This document shows positions 1-10,466 of a stretch of DNA of 64,000 bases, one piece after another. Each line of letters begins with the position of its first letter. Positions within the stretch are counted from its first letter, which is position 1. The stretch lies in NCBI GenBank assembly GCA_020796225.1, contig CM036774.1:24562464-24626463 (forward strand). The letters are read 5' to 3'. Below the pieces are notes generated by a model, which was not told the DNA's origin, made no database searches, and worked only from the letters and a program-made list of their open reading frames with translations. This DNA is from Arion vulgaris (lineage: Eukaryota > Mollusca > Gastropoda > Stylommatophora > Arionidae). A program made the position numbers and the translations under genes.

Positions 1-556
1 CCTTCAAAAGCGAGACAAACAGCTTTACCCATAGACTCCCCCATATATCCCTATTGAAGTTAACTCCTTGTGAACATTACGAGGCTTTGGGTTGAACGCC
101 TTTTTACCAGGAGCCACACTAAAGGGAGTTTTAAATTCCAAAAACAAATGGTGTGTAAAAACATGGCTTTTGTCCTGGTCCACTAAGAGTTAATGTCAGT
201 TTTCTCATCACAGCCAACCTATAGATCTGTCCGACTGTGCAATGATGATGATGCTGACAAATCATTATTAGATAAGACAAAAGACTGATGTCCAAGATAC
301 CAGAGAAAACAAACATAATACACAAGTTTGAGATACTAAACAAAAGAACAAAATCTGACATTCAAATGTTGTTTATGAGACAATTGAGAACAAACAACCC
401 ATAGTTTACAAAGTGTGAAACAATTATCAAAATTACAAGCAGATATTTGTCTTCTAATCGTTGTTTTATATTATATTGCTTTGTATTTTTGTTCATTAAT
501 GAGAATACAAGAATTAGTGACAAAATGTCATCCATTTAAATCAGGAAGACTATATC

Positions 557-626
557 CGGACTTGAACCTTCAACCTTCACAATGCCAAGTAAACATTTTA
601 ATCACTTTGCAATGGAGACTACCTTC
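557..626 (-). mobile_element. S2 SINE head fragment
   Basis: On the minus strand this has a tRNA-like layout: AGTCTCCATTGCAAAGTG (A-box region), then GGTTCAAGTCC (B box). It matches the head of the fuller S2 copies at 46515-46745 and 54908-55145. It is truncated, with no body or target duplication seen. The 300 bases that follow, up to 935, hold nothing recognisable. Confidence 0.5.
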
Positions 627-949
627 AAATAGGTAAGACTACAGTAAAACAATACATTGCAGGTGAAATGTGTTTTTAAGTAAATGATACAAGTATTCCT
701 AGAATAATTTATGGACAGTTTTATTAGTGAACTCTTTCCCTCAGTAATTAAATTTTACCTCTGGACGCATTTATATTGCATGTGTATACTGAATAAGCCA
801 GTATTCTGGTTCTGCGTCATCTTTACAAAGAATGGAAACCAGTATATCGGCACAGAAGGGTGAAGGGGTTAATGAGATCAAAATAATATAGGGAGACCCA
901 GTACAAAATATAAGCAATCAAATATAACTATGAAACTCAAATATAAGTT

Positions 950-1440
950 TGAAACAATGGAATCTTAATGTCTTCTGATGCTTCTAATAACCACAACAGA
1001 ACATCATCATCATCATTATCAAATAGGTTGTCCTGAGCAGAACTTTGCCACACCAACAGTCCTCCGAATTTCTCTCTCACATAGGCCAGTTTTTGGGGGG
1101 GTTTTTTTCCCGATCCAGAAGCACTTGAGCGAAAGCTCTTCGGCTCGGTGTCATGGACATCGTAACCCTTCTGCTTGGTGCCACGAACACCGTAAATCTG
1201 GGGAACCTGTAACTTTTCTGCCAGTCCGCAGAGTTGAACCCGCACTTACAAAGGACTAGTCACCCGTGGTCCAACGCGCTACGAACATGCTGGCATGTCC
1301 TGCCTCTGCAGCCGTTATGTTCAAACCATCAGTTACATCCTGAATCCATCTTCTCCGTGGTCTTCCTCTTCTTCTCTATTCCGGTATGCCTCCTTCAATG
1401 ATGGTCTTCTCCAGCCCATCATTCATGTCTTGCTATATGT
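950..1440 (-). mobile_element. L-C LINE 3' end, interrupted by a SINE
   Basis: On the minus strand this encodes the C-terminal tail of a non-LTR retrotransposon: an RGRPRRRWIQDVTDGL-type motif near 1330-1380, and RNSEGLLVWQSSAQDNLFD at 960-1085. An S3 SINE (about 1088-1290) splits the two halves. The same tail is seen uninterrupted at 62690-62860 and in part at 29545-29800. The (CAT)n stretch at 995-1015 is the tail's Asp-rich end and not a poly-His protein. It is a dead 5'-truncated copy. Confidence 0.75.
1088..1290 (-). mobile_element. S3 SINE inserted in L-C LINE tail
   Basis: It shares with 56802-57019 the tRNA-like head (GCGTTGGACCACGGGTGACTAG on the minus strand, with a GGTTCAACTC-type B box) and a body with a CCAAGCAGAAGGGTTACGAT-like segment that ends in GTGCTTCTGGATCGGG. 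The flanking LINE reads through once it is removed. Exact ends are approximate because a run of G/T lies at the left edge. Confidence 0.7.
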
Positions 1441-1444
1441 CTCC

Positions 1445-1785
1445 GCAATATCTCAATGTTCTCTTCAATAGAACAACAATAAGAGAAAACACATGTTATT
1501 GAATGATGTTAGTTTCAGCTACAGTCAAAGAATGATGAGTTCAGTAACACTAGCTTTCCCAGAGTATAGCAACATATATGATCAATAACTAAATAGTGAA
1601 CAATTATTGCAGACTTCAACAAACAAACAAAATTAAACACACGAATCGAACCACAAATTCTTATTTCTTACATGACTCACTGACTAACCCTACAGACGAG
1701 CGTCTTTAAAATAACGGTTCATAGTCGAATCATGTGTATGGTAAACTGCTTTTTCACGAAGCCTAAACACTTATTCCTTTCTTTT
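1445..1785. other. Unassigned non-coding DNA
   Basis: AT-rich sequence with no credible exon, RNA gene or repeat match within the window. Confidence 0.5.
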
Positions 1786-1960
1786 CTCCCAGCGGAGCAC
1801 AGGTCTTCAACGAACTTCCTCCAGCTTTTCCTCTCACTTGCCATCTTTTCAATTCTATCATTTTAATATCAGTCTCCAACTCTCTTCTCCAGGTTTGTCT
1901 AGACCTTTCACTAGAACCTGCAGGGAAAGAGGAGACGGGAAAGCCCCTAATACTTCTTCA
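1786..1960 (-). mobile_element. L-D LINE tail fragment
   Basis: The minus strand resembles the RTE-like tails elsewhere (compare 49795-50155): a WRRELETDIK segment and a K-R-W region. It is short and frame-shifted, with no conserved catalytic domain. Confidence 0.5.
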
Positions 1961-2085
1961 CTGTCTATTTTATTTATTGATCATGTTCATTGGCTCCGGT
2001 GCTCCTTTTGGGGTTCTAAAACTCTAGACTCTCTTCTATAGCAACATATGAAGGTAATGGAAATACACAGAGAAAGACAATGATT

Positions 2086-3094
2086 TCGTAGTGTACACAC
2101 ACAACATGAAATATGACAAGTACATATTGGTAGTGTACACATGAAATATGACATGTACATCTTGGTAGAGTACACATGAAATATGACATGTACATCTTGT
2201 TAGTGTACCCACACAACATGAAATATGACAAGTACATCTTGTTAGTGTACACACAACATGAAATATGACAAGTACATCTTGTTAGTGTACACACACAACA
2301 TGAAATATGACAAGTACATCTTGGTAGTGTACACACAACATGAAATATGACAAGTACATCTTGGTAGTGTACACACACAACATGAAATATGACAAGTACA
2401 TCTTGATAGTGTACACACAACATGAAATATGACAAGTACATCTTGGTAGTGTACACACAACATGAAATATGACATGTACATCTTGTTAGTGTACACACAA
2501 CATGAAATATGACATGTACATCTTGTTAGTGTACCCACACAACATAAAATATGACAAGTACATCTTGTTAGTGTACACACACAACATGAAATATGACAAG
2601 TACATCTTGGTAGTGTACACACAACATGAAATATGACAAGTACATCTTGGTAGTGTACACACACAACATGAAATATGACAAGTACATCTTGATAGTGTAC
2701 ACACAACATGAAATATGACAAGTACATCTTGGTAGTGTACACACAACATGAAATATGACAAGTACATCTTGGTAGTGTACACACACAACATGAAATATGA
2801 CAAGTACATCTTGGTAGTGTACACACAACATGAAATATGACATGTACATCCTGTTAGTGTACACACAACATGAAATATGACAAGTACATCTTGTTAGTGT
2901 ACACACAACATGAAATATGACAAGTACATCTTGGTAGTGTACACACAACATGAAATATGACAAGTACTTCTTGGTAGTGCACACACACAACATGAAATAT
3001 GACAAGTGCATCTTGGTAGTGTACATACAACATGAAATATGACAAGTACATCTTGTTAGTGTACACACACATGAAATATGACATGTACATATTG
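2086..3094. repeat. Minisatellite, 38-42 bp unit, about 25 copies
   Basis: The unit contains GAAATATGACAAGTACATCT, then TGGTAGTGTAC and a short CA run. Length varies with the CA run (38, 40 or 42 bases), and a few units lack it. Point variants (TTGTTAG, TTGGTAG, TTGATAG; caagtac or catgtac) mark individual units. The order of variants from 2281 recurs from 2567, which shows a ~286 bp higher-order duplication. The Cys-rich minus-strand reading frames over it are periodicity artefacts. Confidence 0.95.
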
Positions 3095-3189
3095 AGGAAT
3101 GCATTGATTAATTGTCTGGTATGTGTTCAAGTGATTAAACATAACATAATTGATCATCATCATCAACAAAATCATGTGATTTGTGAACA

Positions 3190-3242
3190 GAACGGTGCGA
3201 TTCAGAACACAAGAGTTTAACCGCTTAGCCACAGAGAGTCCT
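3190..3242 (-). mobile_element. S2 SINE head fragment
   Basis: Minus strand: a CTCTGTGGCTAAGCGGTTAA A-box region and a degenerate TTCTGAATCGC B-box region, matching the S2 head at 46680-46745. Only the head remains; an L-B LINE tail follows. Confidence 0.5.
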
Positions 3243-3249
3243 TAAGTAT

Positions 3250-3625
3250 AAAGAACTAGCTAGTTCAACCAGGTGTCTTAGGAGAACTGCAGGTGTGACA
3301 ATAAGAGACAAAATTAGAAATGAAGAAATCAGAAGAAGACTGGATGTGAAACCAGTCATGCAATTCATAAAAGAACAACAGATTAAATGGTTTGGACACC
3401 TGACAAGAATGCCTTGGTATCGCCTACCACAGAGAGCCCCACAGAAAGAGTGTAATGAGCACAAAGTAAGAGGAAGACCACACAAAAGATGGAGTGTTTC
3501 AAGAACAGTGTCTCACAAAAATGAATACCAGCTAACAAAGTACCTTAAAACAAGCACACACAAGATCACTATGCACCCCCTTTCTTACAATGAAGGAAGA
3601 AAAGAAGTATAATGAGCACGATGGT
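3250..3625 (+). mobile_element. L-B LINE 3' end (reverse-transcriptase C-terminus)
   Basis: The plus strand encodes CLRRTAGVTIRDKIRNEEIR, then IKWFGHLTRMPWYRLPQRA and VRGRPHKRW, the standard C-terminal tail of a non-LTR retrotransposon polyprotein. Sister copies lie at 5100-5215 and, inverted, at 12330-12552. The upstream reverse-transcriptase core is missing, so this is a 5'-truncated insertion. The frame weakens after the RW motif. Confidence 0.8.
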
Positions 3626-4039
3626 GACTATCAGCAAAGCATTCGTTGTATTGACTATGACACCTGGGAGGTCACCACATTGCATTGTTACATTTAGCAT
3701 ACATCTGTTTGTAAATGTGCAGTAATTTGTGAAATTGCGAAAAGGATAACAACATGCCAGCAAAAATTATGTGCCCCAAATGCCTACAGCTGTTCACTAT
3801 CCAAATCAAGTACACCAGAGCTTGCCATGTGTATCATCAATGAAACCTTTTTTCTGCGAAAGCTGATGAAAAAATCTAGATATACAGAATGGTCATCACT
3901 TGTGATAGACAAACAACAATCACCAACCACAACATAGATACTACATGGCACTGGGTTAAAGTGTAAGAATTCTCTCTCTCTCTCTCTCTATACCAAAGGG
4001 CAAGAGTTCAAGAGTCACTGGATCATTCAAAATGAAGAA
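3626..4039. other. Unassigned non-coding DNA with a short (CT)n tract
   Basis: No gene or repeat match seen; a small CT microsatellite lies at about 3971-3988. Confidence 0.5.
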
Positions 4040-4225
4040 AGTAACCATAGGGCAATGGTAAGTACATTTGCTTGCTAGACTGGTGGTCCCATGTTCAATA
4101 CCCAGTTGTGTGATTTTCTCCAAACATAAAAAGCTCAAGTCAATCTAGCCTTAATTTGGCACTAGAGAAACAGAGAGCAGTAAAGATGTGTGACGATGAC
4201 CACACCACCCATTGTGTGCCATTGT
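4040..4225 (+). mobile_element. tRNA-headed SINE-like element
   Basis: GGCAATGGTAAGTACATTTG followed by GTCCCATGTTCAATACCC has the A-box/B-box spacing of a tRNA-derived head. A non-tRNA body of about 120 bases follows. No second copy is obvious in the window, so the class is inferred from the head alone. Confidence 0.4.
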
Positions 4226-4234
4226 AAATTAAGT

Positions 4235-4470
4235 AGGTATAACTCCTTCTTCAGCGATCTCTCGTCATGCGCTTAATTTACTGAGGACCACAAACAGAGC
4301 AAGTCAGACTCAGGTCTGTCAGGTTTCCCCAAAGCTCTGTTTTCAGGTCGACTGGGTGTGGCCACATGTTGCTTCTTAGCTCACCCAGGAGAGGACAGTC
4401 TTGCAAGACATGCTCTGGTGTCTGTTCCACCTGCTGACACTGGCAGAGAGCTGTTTGACTTATTACTAAT
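4235..4470 (-). mobile_element. L-F LINE 3' end
   Basis: The minus strand carries the Cys-rich end of an RNase H-bearing LINE: a QTPEHVLQDCP-type motif, then the 3' UTR GGTCCTCAGTAAATTAAGCG. Plus-strand relatives lie at 42770-43030 and 48110-48270, and a shorter minus copy at 26690-26800. Confidence 0.65.
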
Positions 4471-4554
4471 ATAAGTGTTTGTTGAGTCTGCAGTGCCTAG
4501 GGCGCAGTCAAAATATAATGACAAGGTCTGTTCTGCTTGGGTCTCTGAAGGAGC

Positions 4555-4625
4555 CCTTCTCGATTTAAACCAATAACCTTCAAAATGCAAGGCAAACTGC
4601 TTTACCACTTCACCAGGTGGACCCT
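4555..4625 (-). mobile_element. S2 SINE head fragment
   Basis: Minus strand: CCACCTGGTGAAGTGGTAAA, then GGTTATTGGTTTAAATC, matching the S2 tRNA-like head. The body is absent. Confidence 0.45.
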
Positions 4626-4689
4626 TTTAAGTCATTGTGCTAGTTTGCTCATTTCAGCCAACCTATGCATGTTTGAACAGACCTGGACA

Positions 4690-4812
4690 TGAAGTCTCCC
4701 TGAAAAACTGACGGATGCTTGACTATCCTGTGAGAACAGTCAGAGACTAGAAAAAGTGGAGAACAACTGTTGAGGCCCTATGCTCCACAAGGAGCGGAGA
4801 GGATAAATAAGT
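4690..4812 (+). mobile_element. L-D LINE 3' end
   Basis: Encodes an RD.EKWRTTVEALCSTRSGED-type ending, the last residues of RTE-like LINE proteins. The same ending is found at 6410-6490, where a SINE separates it from its upstream part. Confidence 0.6.
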
Positions 4813-4911
4813 CAATAAGTCTGAATTTGAATGATAAATTAATTTTTTTAAGCAAGCAAAACTTGCAAGAAAACCAACTGCATTCATTAAAGGCACTGTA
4901 ATCAACTTTTA

Positions 4912-5079
4912 GTCTTCTTCTTCTTTGCGTTCATTCTTTACGACCAATTTTAATCACTCTTTGTGATATGTTTGATCTTTGTCAAGAACGTGTATACGTT
5001 GCACATTGGCTTGGTAGGCCCCTAAACGCATAGACTTCTACACGTTTAGGACATGTGCATCCGATTTCAGCCAAAACTT
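4912..5079 (-). mobile_element. S5a SINE, 3' two thirds
   Basis: Matches the distal part of the full S5a copies (for example 28215-28469), including GTGATTAAAATTGGTCGTAA and the GAA-rich 3' tail on the minus strand. The GCCCGAGTGGTTACC head is absent. Confidence 0.75.
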
Positions 5080-5099
5080 TTAGTGAAGTGAGCTACTTT

Positions 5100-5215
5100 G
5101 TATGTTACAGAAAATGAATAACAGCTTACAAAGTGCCTTAGAACAAGCACACACAAGATCGCTACATTCCCCTCTCATCTCCCAACACTTCTATAAAGAA
5201 GTAAATGGTGGAAGA
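5100..5215 (+). mobile_element. L-B LINE tail fragment
   Basis: Encodes MNNSLQSALEQAHTRS, matching the extreme C-terminus of L-B seen in minus orientation at 12345-12410. Only the tail and 3' UTR remain. Confidence 0.65.
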
Positions 5216-5224
5216 GAAGAAAAA

Positions 5225-5475
5225 GATCTACTTTGTAAAGGCACTGACCCAGTTTGTAGAGACACTGTTAACCACCAATATTTTTACAGTGATCCACAAT
5301 ACAATCACTGGCACACTTTGTAAAGGCACTGTAACCCAATTTTTTAGACAGTGACCCACTTTTGTAAAGGCACTGTAACCCAATTTTTTAGACAGTGACC
5401 CACTTTGTAAAGGCACTGCAACCCAATTTTTTAGACAGTGACCCACTTTGTAAAGGCACAGACAAAATAAGTAAT
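5225..5475. repeat. Tandem repeat, 43 bp unit, about 5 partial to full copies
   Basis: The unit contains CACTTTGTAAAGGCACTGTA and ends in TTTTTTAGACAGTGACC. The inner three are nearly identical and the outer ones diverged, the usual pattern of array growth from the centre. Confidence 0.9.
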
Positions 5476-5479
5476 GACC

Positions 5480-6055
5480 TTGACCCAATTTGTAAAAAAC
5501 ACAGAAATACTGGCCTGATCAAACATACATTTTGTGCACACATGTATATGTGTGTGTGGACATTCCTCCAACAACTGTAATCCCCACCAAACTGTACATA
5601 TTCATTTCATAAGTTAAAAGTCAAAATATATTAAAATATGAAATGGTCATGAGGAAAAACACGTTGTGGAAGACAACAGTAAATATATGTACATATATAT
5701 ATATGGAAGATCATAGCGTGCAAGCACACAATAAGGACATTTAGTCGGTTGCTTTATATATTAGTCAACTTGTTTTTGGGTAACTTTAGACAATTGTAAA
5801 CATTTTTTTGCTTGCTCTTGTACAACACCCCTGCCCCTCCCATAGACCATTACCCTGTAGTGGTGGGGTGGAAGGGAGTGTTCAGAACCCTAATGACCCT
5901 GAGAGCTATCTCGGTGGGGTTAGCAAGCCGGACATTTTAAAGGAGAAAGGCCAGACTAAATGTGGCCTAATTCTCCAGGTTGTGCGATGGGCTAACTACC
6001 CATTCATTAAAAAAAATGATGTTACAGAAACCAAAATCAAATTGTTCAAAAATAA
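5480..6055. other. Unassigned non-coding DNA
   Basis: AT-rich, with a short (AT)n at 5692-5703. No credible coding or repeat signal found. Confidence 0.5.
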
Positions 6056-6490
6056 TAACTCGGGTCTCAGATAGACGCGCTCCATGCCGGAGACAGATGA
6101 CGACAGCAGCCAAACCCCAAGGAAGCTGCTGGACTATTATTGGAGGCCATTCTTCTTCTTCGAACACTCCATATCGACCACTTGTCAACAACTGTGTGAT
6201 TTGTATGTGATCTGAGCCTAACAGCAATTGTACCTTGTGCCAGTTATGTGCCTACAAGAGGCCAGCGCATCCGATTTATGCGCTTTTTATTTACTAGGGT
6301 AGCATCCTTAGGGCCTACATTAATCACCTCTTACGACATGCATTGTTGGTTGCAGTGGTACTATTCTTTGCTTCCTTGCGGCCCGGCACCCACAGGTGGG
6401 AGGCCATTCAGAAAAACAGTCTGAGACCGAGAAAAGTGGCAAACAACTGCTGAGGCCCTATGCTCCACAAGAAGCGGAGAGGAATAAGTC
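6056..6490 (+). mobile_element. L-D LINE tail split by an S5b SINE
   Basis: SDRRAPCRRQMTTAA and SCWTIIGGHS to the left, and the ..EKSGKQLLRPYAPQEAER-region to the right, form one LINE tail (compare 4690-4812) once the 246-base SINE at 6153-6398 is removed. Confidence 0.65.
6153..6398 (-). mobile_element. S5b SINE with 11-bp target duplication
   Basis: Flanked by GGAGGCCATTC on both sides (6142-6152 and 6399-6409). The TTCTTCTTC at its left edge is the 3' GAA tail of a minus-strand SINE. The core has the S5 hallmark of a TCGTAAGAGG-like stretch (here mutated) near 6335 and a tRNA-like head at the right end. Confidence 0.85.
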
Positions 6491-6609
6491 AAGTCTGGTA
6501 CAAGCACTGATAAATGATTTCTTCATCATAATTTGTCTCGGCCATTTTGAGAGAGACCAAACATTGTCAACATAATGTCTGGCAACAAGAATAAAAAAAG
6601 TAGCATTTT

Positions 6610-6850
6610 TAAACCTTAGTGTATGAAGTCTACATCACTTTACCCTTCTAAATCCGAATGTGCAGGAGGTAGGAAGGTCAAATCATTTCCTCTCACATTC
6701 AAAATTGGTTATGTTACTGAACCCACAACCTTTATATCACTTCATTTAACATTTCTAAACCTGAATGTGCAGGAGATAAGAGGGTCAAATCATGTCCTCA
6801 CACATTGAAAATGCAGTGTAGGACTGAACTCACAACTTTCTAACAACCAT
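6610..6850 (-). mobile_element. S6 SINE, partly duplicated
   Basis: Two related segments, each with CTAAA(T/C)CTGAATGTGCAGGAG-like sequence and a GAACTCACAACTTTC-type B box on the opposite strand. Related copies lie at 17464-17552 and 26290-26470. The first segment looks like a second, truncated unit next to the full one. Confidence 0.5.
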
Positions 6851-6854
6851 GAAG

Positions 6855-7160
6855 CAGTGATGTATTACTGATATTTTCATAGGCTACTTTATAACTCTCG
6901 AACAAAAATAGAATTATTTTCTCACAATTTATCTACATTCCAAAAAAAATTTTTTTATTGTATCCAAGATGTACTACATAAGATGAGATCAGTATTTCTG
7001 AAATGACCAAGCTTCTACTCAAAGTGGTGGCAATGATAACAAGCTGCATACTTGCAGTCGAACAAAGCAAGTATGGATGGACATCAGAAAAACAAACACA
7101 GTTCAACAAATACTGTTAATGGACATGAATGATATCATGCTGATCACAGCTGCTGTATAA
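6855..7160. other. Unassigned non-coding DNA
   Basis: AT-rich; no gene or repeat match seen. Confidence 0.45.
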
Positions 7161-7161
7161 A

Positions 7162-7329
7162 ATGTTCATCTTTCTTTTTGTCCCTGAGCACGCAGGAGTC
7201 ACAGGTAATGAACGAGCTGATAGATTGTCTGGCACGGCTACGAAATCAGAGGGAGCAGCAATGGATCGAAATGACAATCTTAACGCATTGAGAGAAGTCT
7301 TTCCGAACAGAGGAGTTTCAGGGTTGTGA
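7162..7329 (+). pseudogene. RNase H domain fragment of an L-F LINE
   Basis: The frame encodes FVPEHAGVTGNERADRLSG, the last conserved block of LINE-type RNase H (W-P-H..GNE.AD.LA), in which the final Asp is catalytic. TATKSEGAAMDRNDNL follows, then a stop at 7327-7329. The first three catalytic residues are missing. Its cognate domain in the window is at 59500-60135. It is a decayed piece of an I/Jockey-type element. Confidence 0.75.
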
Positions 7330-7344
7330 ATCCCAATCACTGAC

Positions 7345-7880
7345 CAGATTTGAGAGAGATGGGTGTCGATATTGATACAGCCCGAAAACAATGACATACC
7401 AAATATGCAAAGAGATTGATTAATCAACATCGAACTGGTATGTTGGGCCGCTGGACGCTGCTGGATTTGTTGAGGCGGAGATCGGAGCGCCTACGGACAT
7501 GTCAGTAGTGATATGACGATAATCCTCATATAGCTTAATGGTACAGCCTGAAAAAAACGACATACCACATATACATAAAAGGTTAATTAATCAATATCGA
7601 ACTACTACGTTGGGCTGCTGCTGGATTTGTTGAGGGGGAGATCGGAGCACTTATGGACATGTCCTGAGTGCTATGATGATAGTCCTCATATAACTGATTG
7701 GTACGGCCCAAAAAGAACAACATACCATATGTGCGAAAAGATTGATTAATCAACATCCAACTGACCTGTTGGGCCGCTGGACGCTGCTGGAGTTGTAGAG
7801 GCAGACATTTGAGCACCTATGGATATACCTAGAGTACTATGATGATAGTCTTCATATAACTGATATATAAAATATCATAG
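7345..7880 (+). repeat. L-F LINE 3' end present as three tandem copies of ~190 bp
   Basis: Each copy contains a GATTGATTAATCAACATC-like segment, TTGGGCCGCTGGACGCTGCT, GGAGATCGGAGC and a CCTCATATA end. Similar single copies occur at 14680-14740 and (minus) 42045-42180. The copies differ by about 10%, so the duplication is not recent. Confidence 0.75.
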
Positions 7881-8328
7881 AATGTTGACAAATGCTCTTT
7901 CCAATGAAAACAAAGAAAAGATGAATCTCAGACAGATGGGAAATTACTTTGACAATTTGATTCATCAAATACAAATCATTATAAAAATATGATAAATAAC
8001 AGATTCTCAAATGTTTGAACTTACTCTTGATGATGATGACAATAATGCCCCAAACTTATCTCAATTCTATCACCATACAAAGTACATGCACAAATCTGCA
8101 CCTCCAACAAACGACAGATTACTTGTACAAGGCAAAGAAACTGGCCAGCATAAAATAGCTACTGTAAAAGTAGAATGGAAGACGGTGGTGGACACATTTG
8201 TGCAATGCTAATAATATAAATAAAACATCAAACAAACTCCTACATCACGGAGAACATTATCATCTCACAGCTTCACATTTACATTTGATTTTGTACTTTT
8301 TTCATCTTATTTACACAATCTTTTCATC
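7881..8328. other. Unassigned non-coding DNA
   Basis: AT-rich; no gene or repeat match seen. Confidence 0.45.
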
Positions 8329-9194
8329 CTTTTGTGCATGCCGGTCACAAATCTCACAACTTCACCTTTTGTGCATGCCGGTCACAAATCTCACAAACTG
8401 AAGACTTTTGTGCATGCCGGTCACAAATCTCACAAACTGAAGACTTTTGTGCATGCCGGTCACAAATCTCACAAACTGAAGACTTTTGTGCATGTCGGTC
8501 ACAAATCTCACAAACTGAAGACTTTTGTGCATGCCGGTCACAAATCTCACAAACTGAAGACTTTTGTGCATGCGGTCACAAATCTCACAAACTTAGACTT
8601 TTGTGCATGCCGTCACAAATCTCACAAACTGAAGACTTTTTCATGCAGTCACAAATCTCAAAACTGAAGACTTTTGTCATAAGGTCACAAATTACAACTG
8701 AAGACTTTTGTCATGCGTCACAAATCTCACAAACTGAAATTTGTGCATGCGGTAAAACTCACAAATATGACCTTTGTGCATCCGTCCAAATCAAATTGAA
8801 GACTTTGTGCATGCCGGTCACAAATCTCACAAACTGAAGACTTTTGTGCATGCCGGTCACAAATCTCACAAACTGAAGACTTTTGTGCATGCCGTCACAA
8901 ATCTCACAATCTTTTTATCCTTTTGTGCATGCCGGTCACAAATCTCACAAATTGAAGACTTTTGTGCATGCCGGTCACAAATCTCACAAATTGAAGACTT
9001 TTGTGCATGCCGGTCACAAATCTCACAAATTGAAGACTTTTGTGCATGCCGGTCACAAATCTCACAAACTGAAGACTTTTGTGCATGCCGGTCACAAATC
9101 TCACAAACTGAAGACTTTTGTGCATGTCGGTCACAAATCTCACAAACTGAAGACTTTTGTGCATGCCGGTCACAAATCTCACAAACTGAAGACT
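8329..9194. repeat. Minisatellite, 39 bp unit, about 22 copies with an indel-ridden middle
   Basis: The unit contains TTTTGTGCATGCCGGTCACA and AATCTCACAAACTGAAGAC. Both flanks are near-perfect 39-mers, but 8570-8815 has many one- to four-base losses. Two long open frames per strand follow from 39 being a multiple of three. They are not genes. Confidence 0.95.
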
Positions 9195-9399
9195 CTTCTT
9201 AATATATGCAGCAATGAAAAACATGGAATATATATATAGATCTATTATGTACATAAGACAAGAGTATACAGGGTGAACCTCTATATGCTCTCACATGTAA
9301 AAATAAAATATACATATGAAATTCTGTATGGAAAGAAAGACTCCTTAATAGTTATTGACCCATATGTGCTTATCCTCCCCAGTAGAGTGATGAGTAGGC

Positions 9400-9625
9400 A
9401 TGTTTACTTGTTATGTTCTCTCTTCTCTCACATGCCTTTCTGACCCGGATTGGGGCATAGGTCTACCACCAACTCGTGCCAAGTCTTCATATCTCTAGCT
9501 ATCTCCTGCAGCTCCCTCCAACTCTTCTTTATATTGTTAATCTCTGCCTCCATATCCCCCATCTCCATGCATTTCTAGGCCTCCCTTTCTTTCACTGTCC
9601 TTGTAAGTTTCAGGAAAGGACCTTT
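9400..9625 (-). mobile_element. L-D LINE tail fragment
   Basis: The minus strand matches the 22540-22830 and 58015-58265 tails: a WRELQEIARDMKTWHELVV-type stretch and a PNPG ending. Confidence 0.6.
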
Positions 9626-9639
9626 CTTGTTATATTTCT

Positions 9640-9745
9640 CTAGGTTTTTTCAAAGTGTGTGCTTGATAAATGCCTTTTGGTAGAAAAGTTGCAGTGTATT
9701 GTTTCCGTACTTTGTAAAACTACAGTACTTAGTTGCTAACATATT
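9640..9745 (+). repeat. Dispersed module H (TGATAAA..GTCGAAAC family), degraded
   Basis: GCTTGATAAATGCCTTTTGG, then GTAAAACTACAGTACTT. Related copies at 18705-18800 (minus), 19535-19643, 37989-38195 (both arms of a hairpin) and 58998-59095. Origin unknown; a Penelope-like or fold-back source is possible. Confidence 0.6.
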
Positions 9746-9749
9746 TTGC

Positions 9750-10119
9750 TAAAGATTATGTATATAAACTTGTGCATTAATTTAAAACTTGTCAATAATG
9801 TGTTTGAAATATAAATATTTCTGAAACTTTATCCTTCTATCTGATAACAGTTTGCACCCACTGACTTTCTTGACACAACCATCTTATCAACCACTCCACA
9901 ATTTTTAATGAAATTTAAACATTCATATTTCTTATTCTTGGAAACATTTCTTCTAGGAATAAACCAGCTCGTGTTGTTTTTTTTTTGTGCATTATTTTGT
10001 GGGTTAAAATTTAAACTGCTTGACCACAGCATGTGTAAGTGATGTTTATTGCTTAGAAGTAAAAAAGAAAAACAGAATGTTGCTAGCAACTAAATAGTCC
10101 GAAATATTTGAATTTTCAA
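9750..10119. other. Unassigned non-coding DNA
   Basis: AT-rich; nothing recognised. Confidence 0.45.
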
Positions 10120-10440
10120 CTTTCTTTTCTATAAGCATGTTTTGCTTCACAGTGCCAGGAAAAAGGAGATTTATTGAACATGTTTTTGGGTGTGATTTAT
10201 AAATAGTGTCGCTCACTGCCTCTGTTAGTTCTGTGGTCCACCTTTTGTCTTGTGTCCACTGTATCGAAGCAACATTGCTTTTTCAGTAATCTGCTTATTT
10301 GTTGTTTCTTGATGAAGTTCAGTACTGATGGTGTACCCACTTTTTTTCTTGATGTCTTCATTTCTAAACCGGCTTCTTGATACTCTTACCATTCTGCATA
10401 GACACTTCATCTCTGTCATGGCTAGTTTCAGCATTACTCA
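10120..10440 (-). mobile_element. L-A LINE 3' end
   Basis: The minus strand encodes TEMKCLCRMVRVSRSRFRNE and KAMLLRYSGHKTKGGPQN, the C-terminal tail of a LINE. Shared with 31285-31975 (+), 45735-46025 (-), 48370-48700 (-) and 49245-49430 (-). The KKQQIKWFGH block expected in the middle is mutated here. Confidence 0.75.
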
Positions 10441-10466
10441 TATTTGCATACACACACACACAAACT

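Noticed and set aside
978..1030. Poly-His peptide (also near 3150 and 240)
   Set aside because: Arises from (CAT/ATC)n at the end of L-C LINE tails.
2086..3094. CRISPR-like array
   Set aside because: Units follow one another without unique spacers; the genome is animal-type; no cas genes.
3295..3612. Host gene for a basic 105-aa protein
   Set aside because: GHLTRMPWYRLP and GRPHKRW are LINE C-terminal motifs repeated elsewhere in the window.
8332..9254. Repetitive HKSHKLKTFVHAG and CACRSQISQTEDF proteins
   Set aside because: Translations of a 39-bp minisatellite, with no independent coding evidence.
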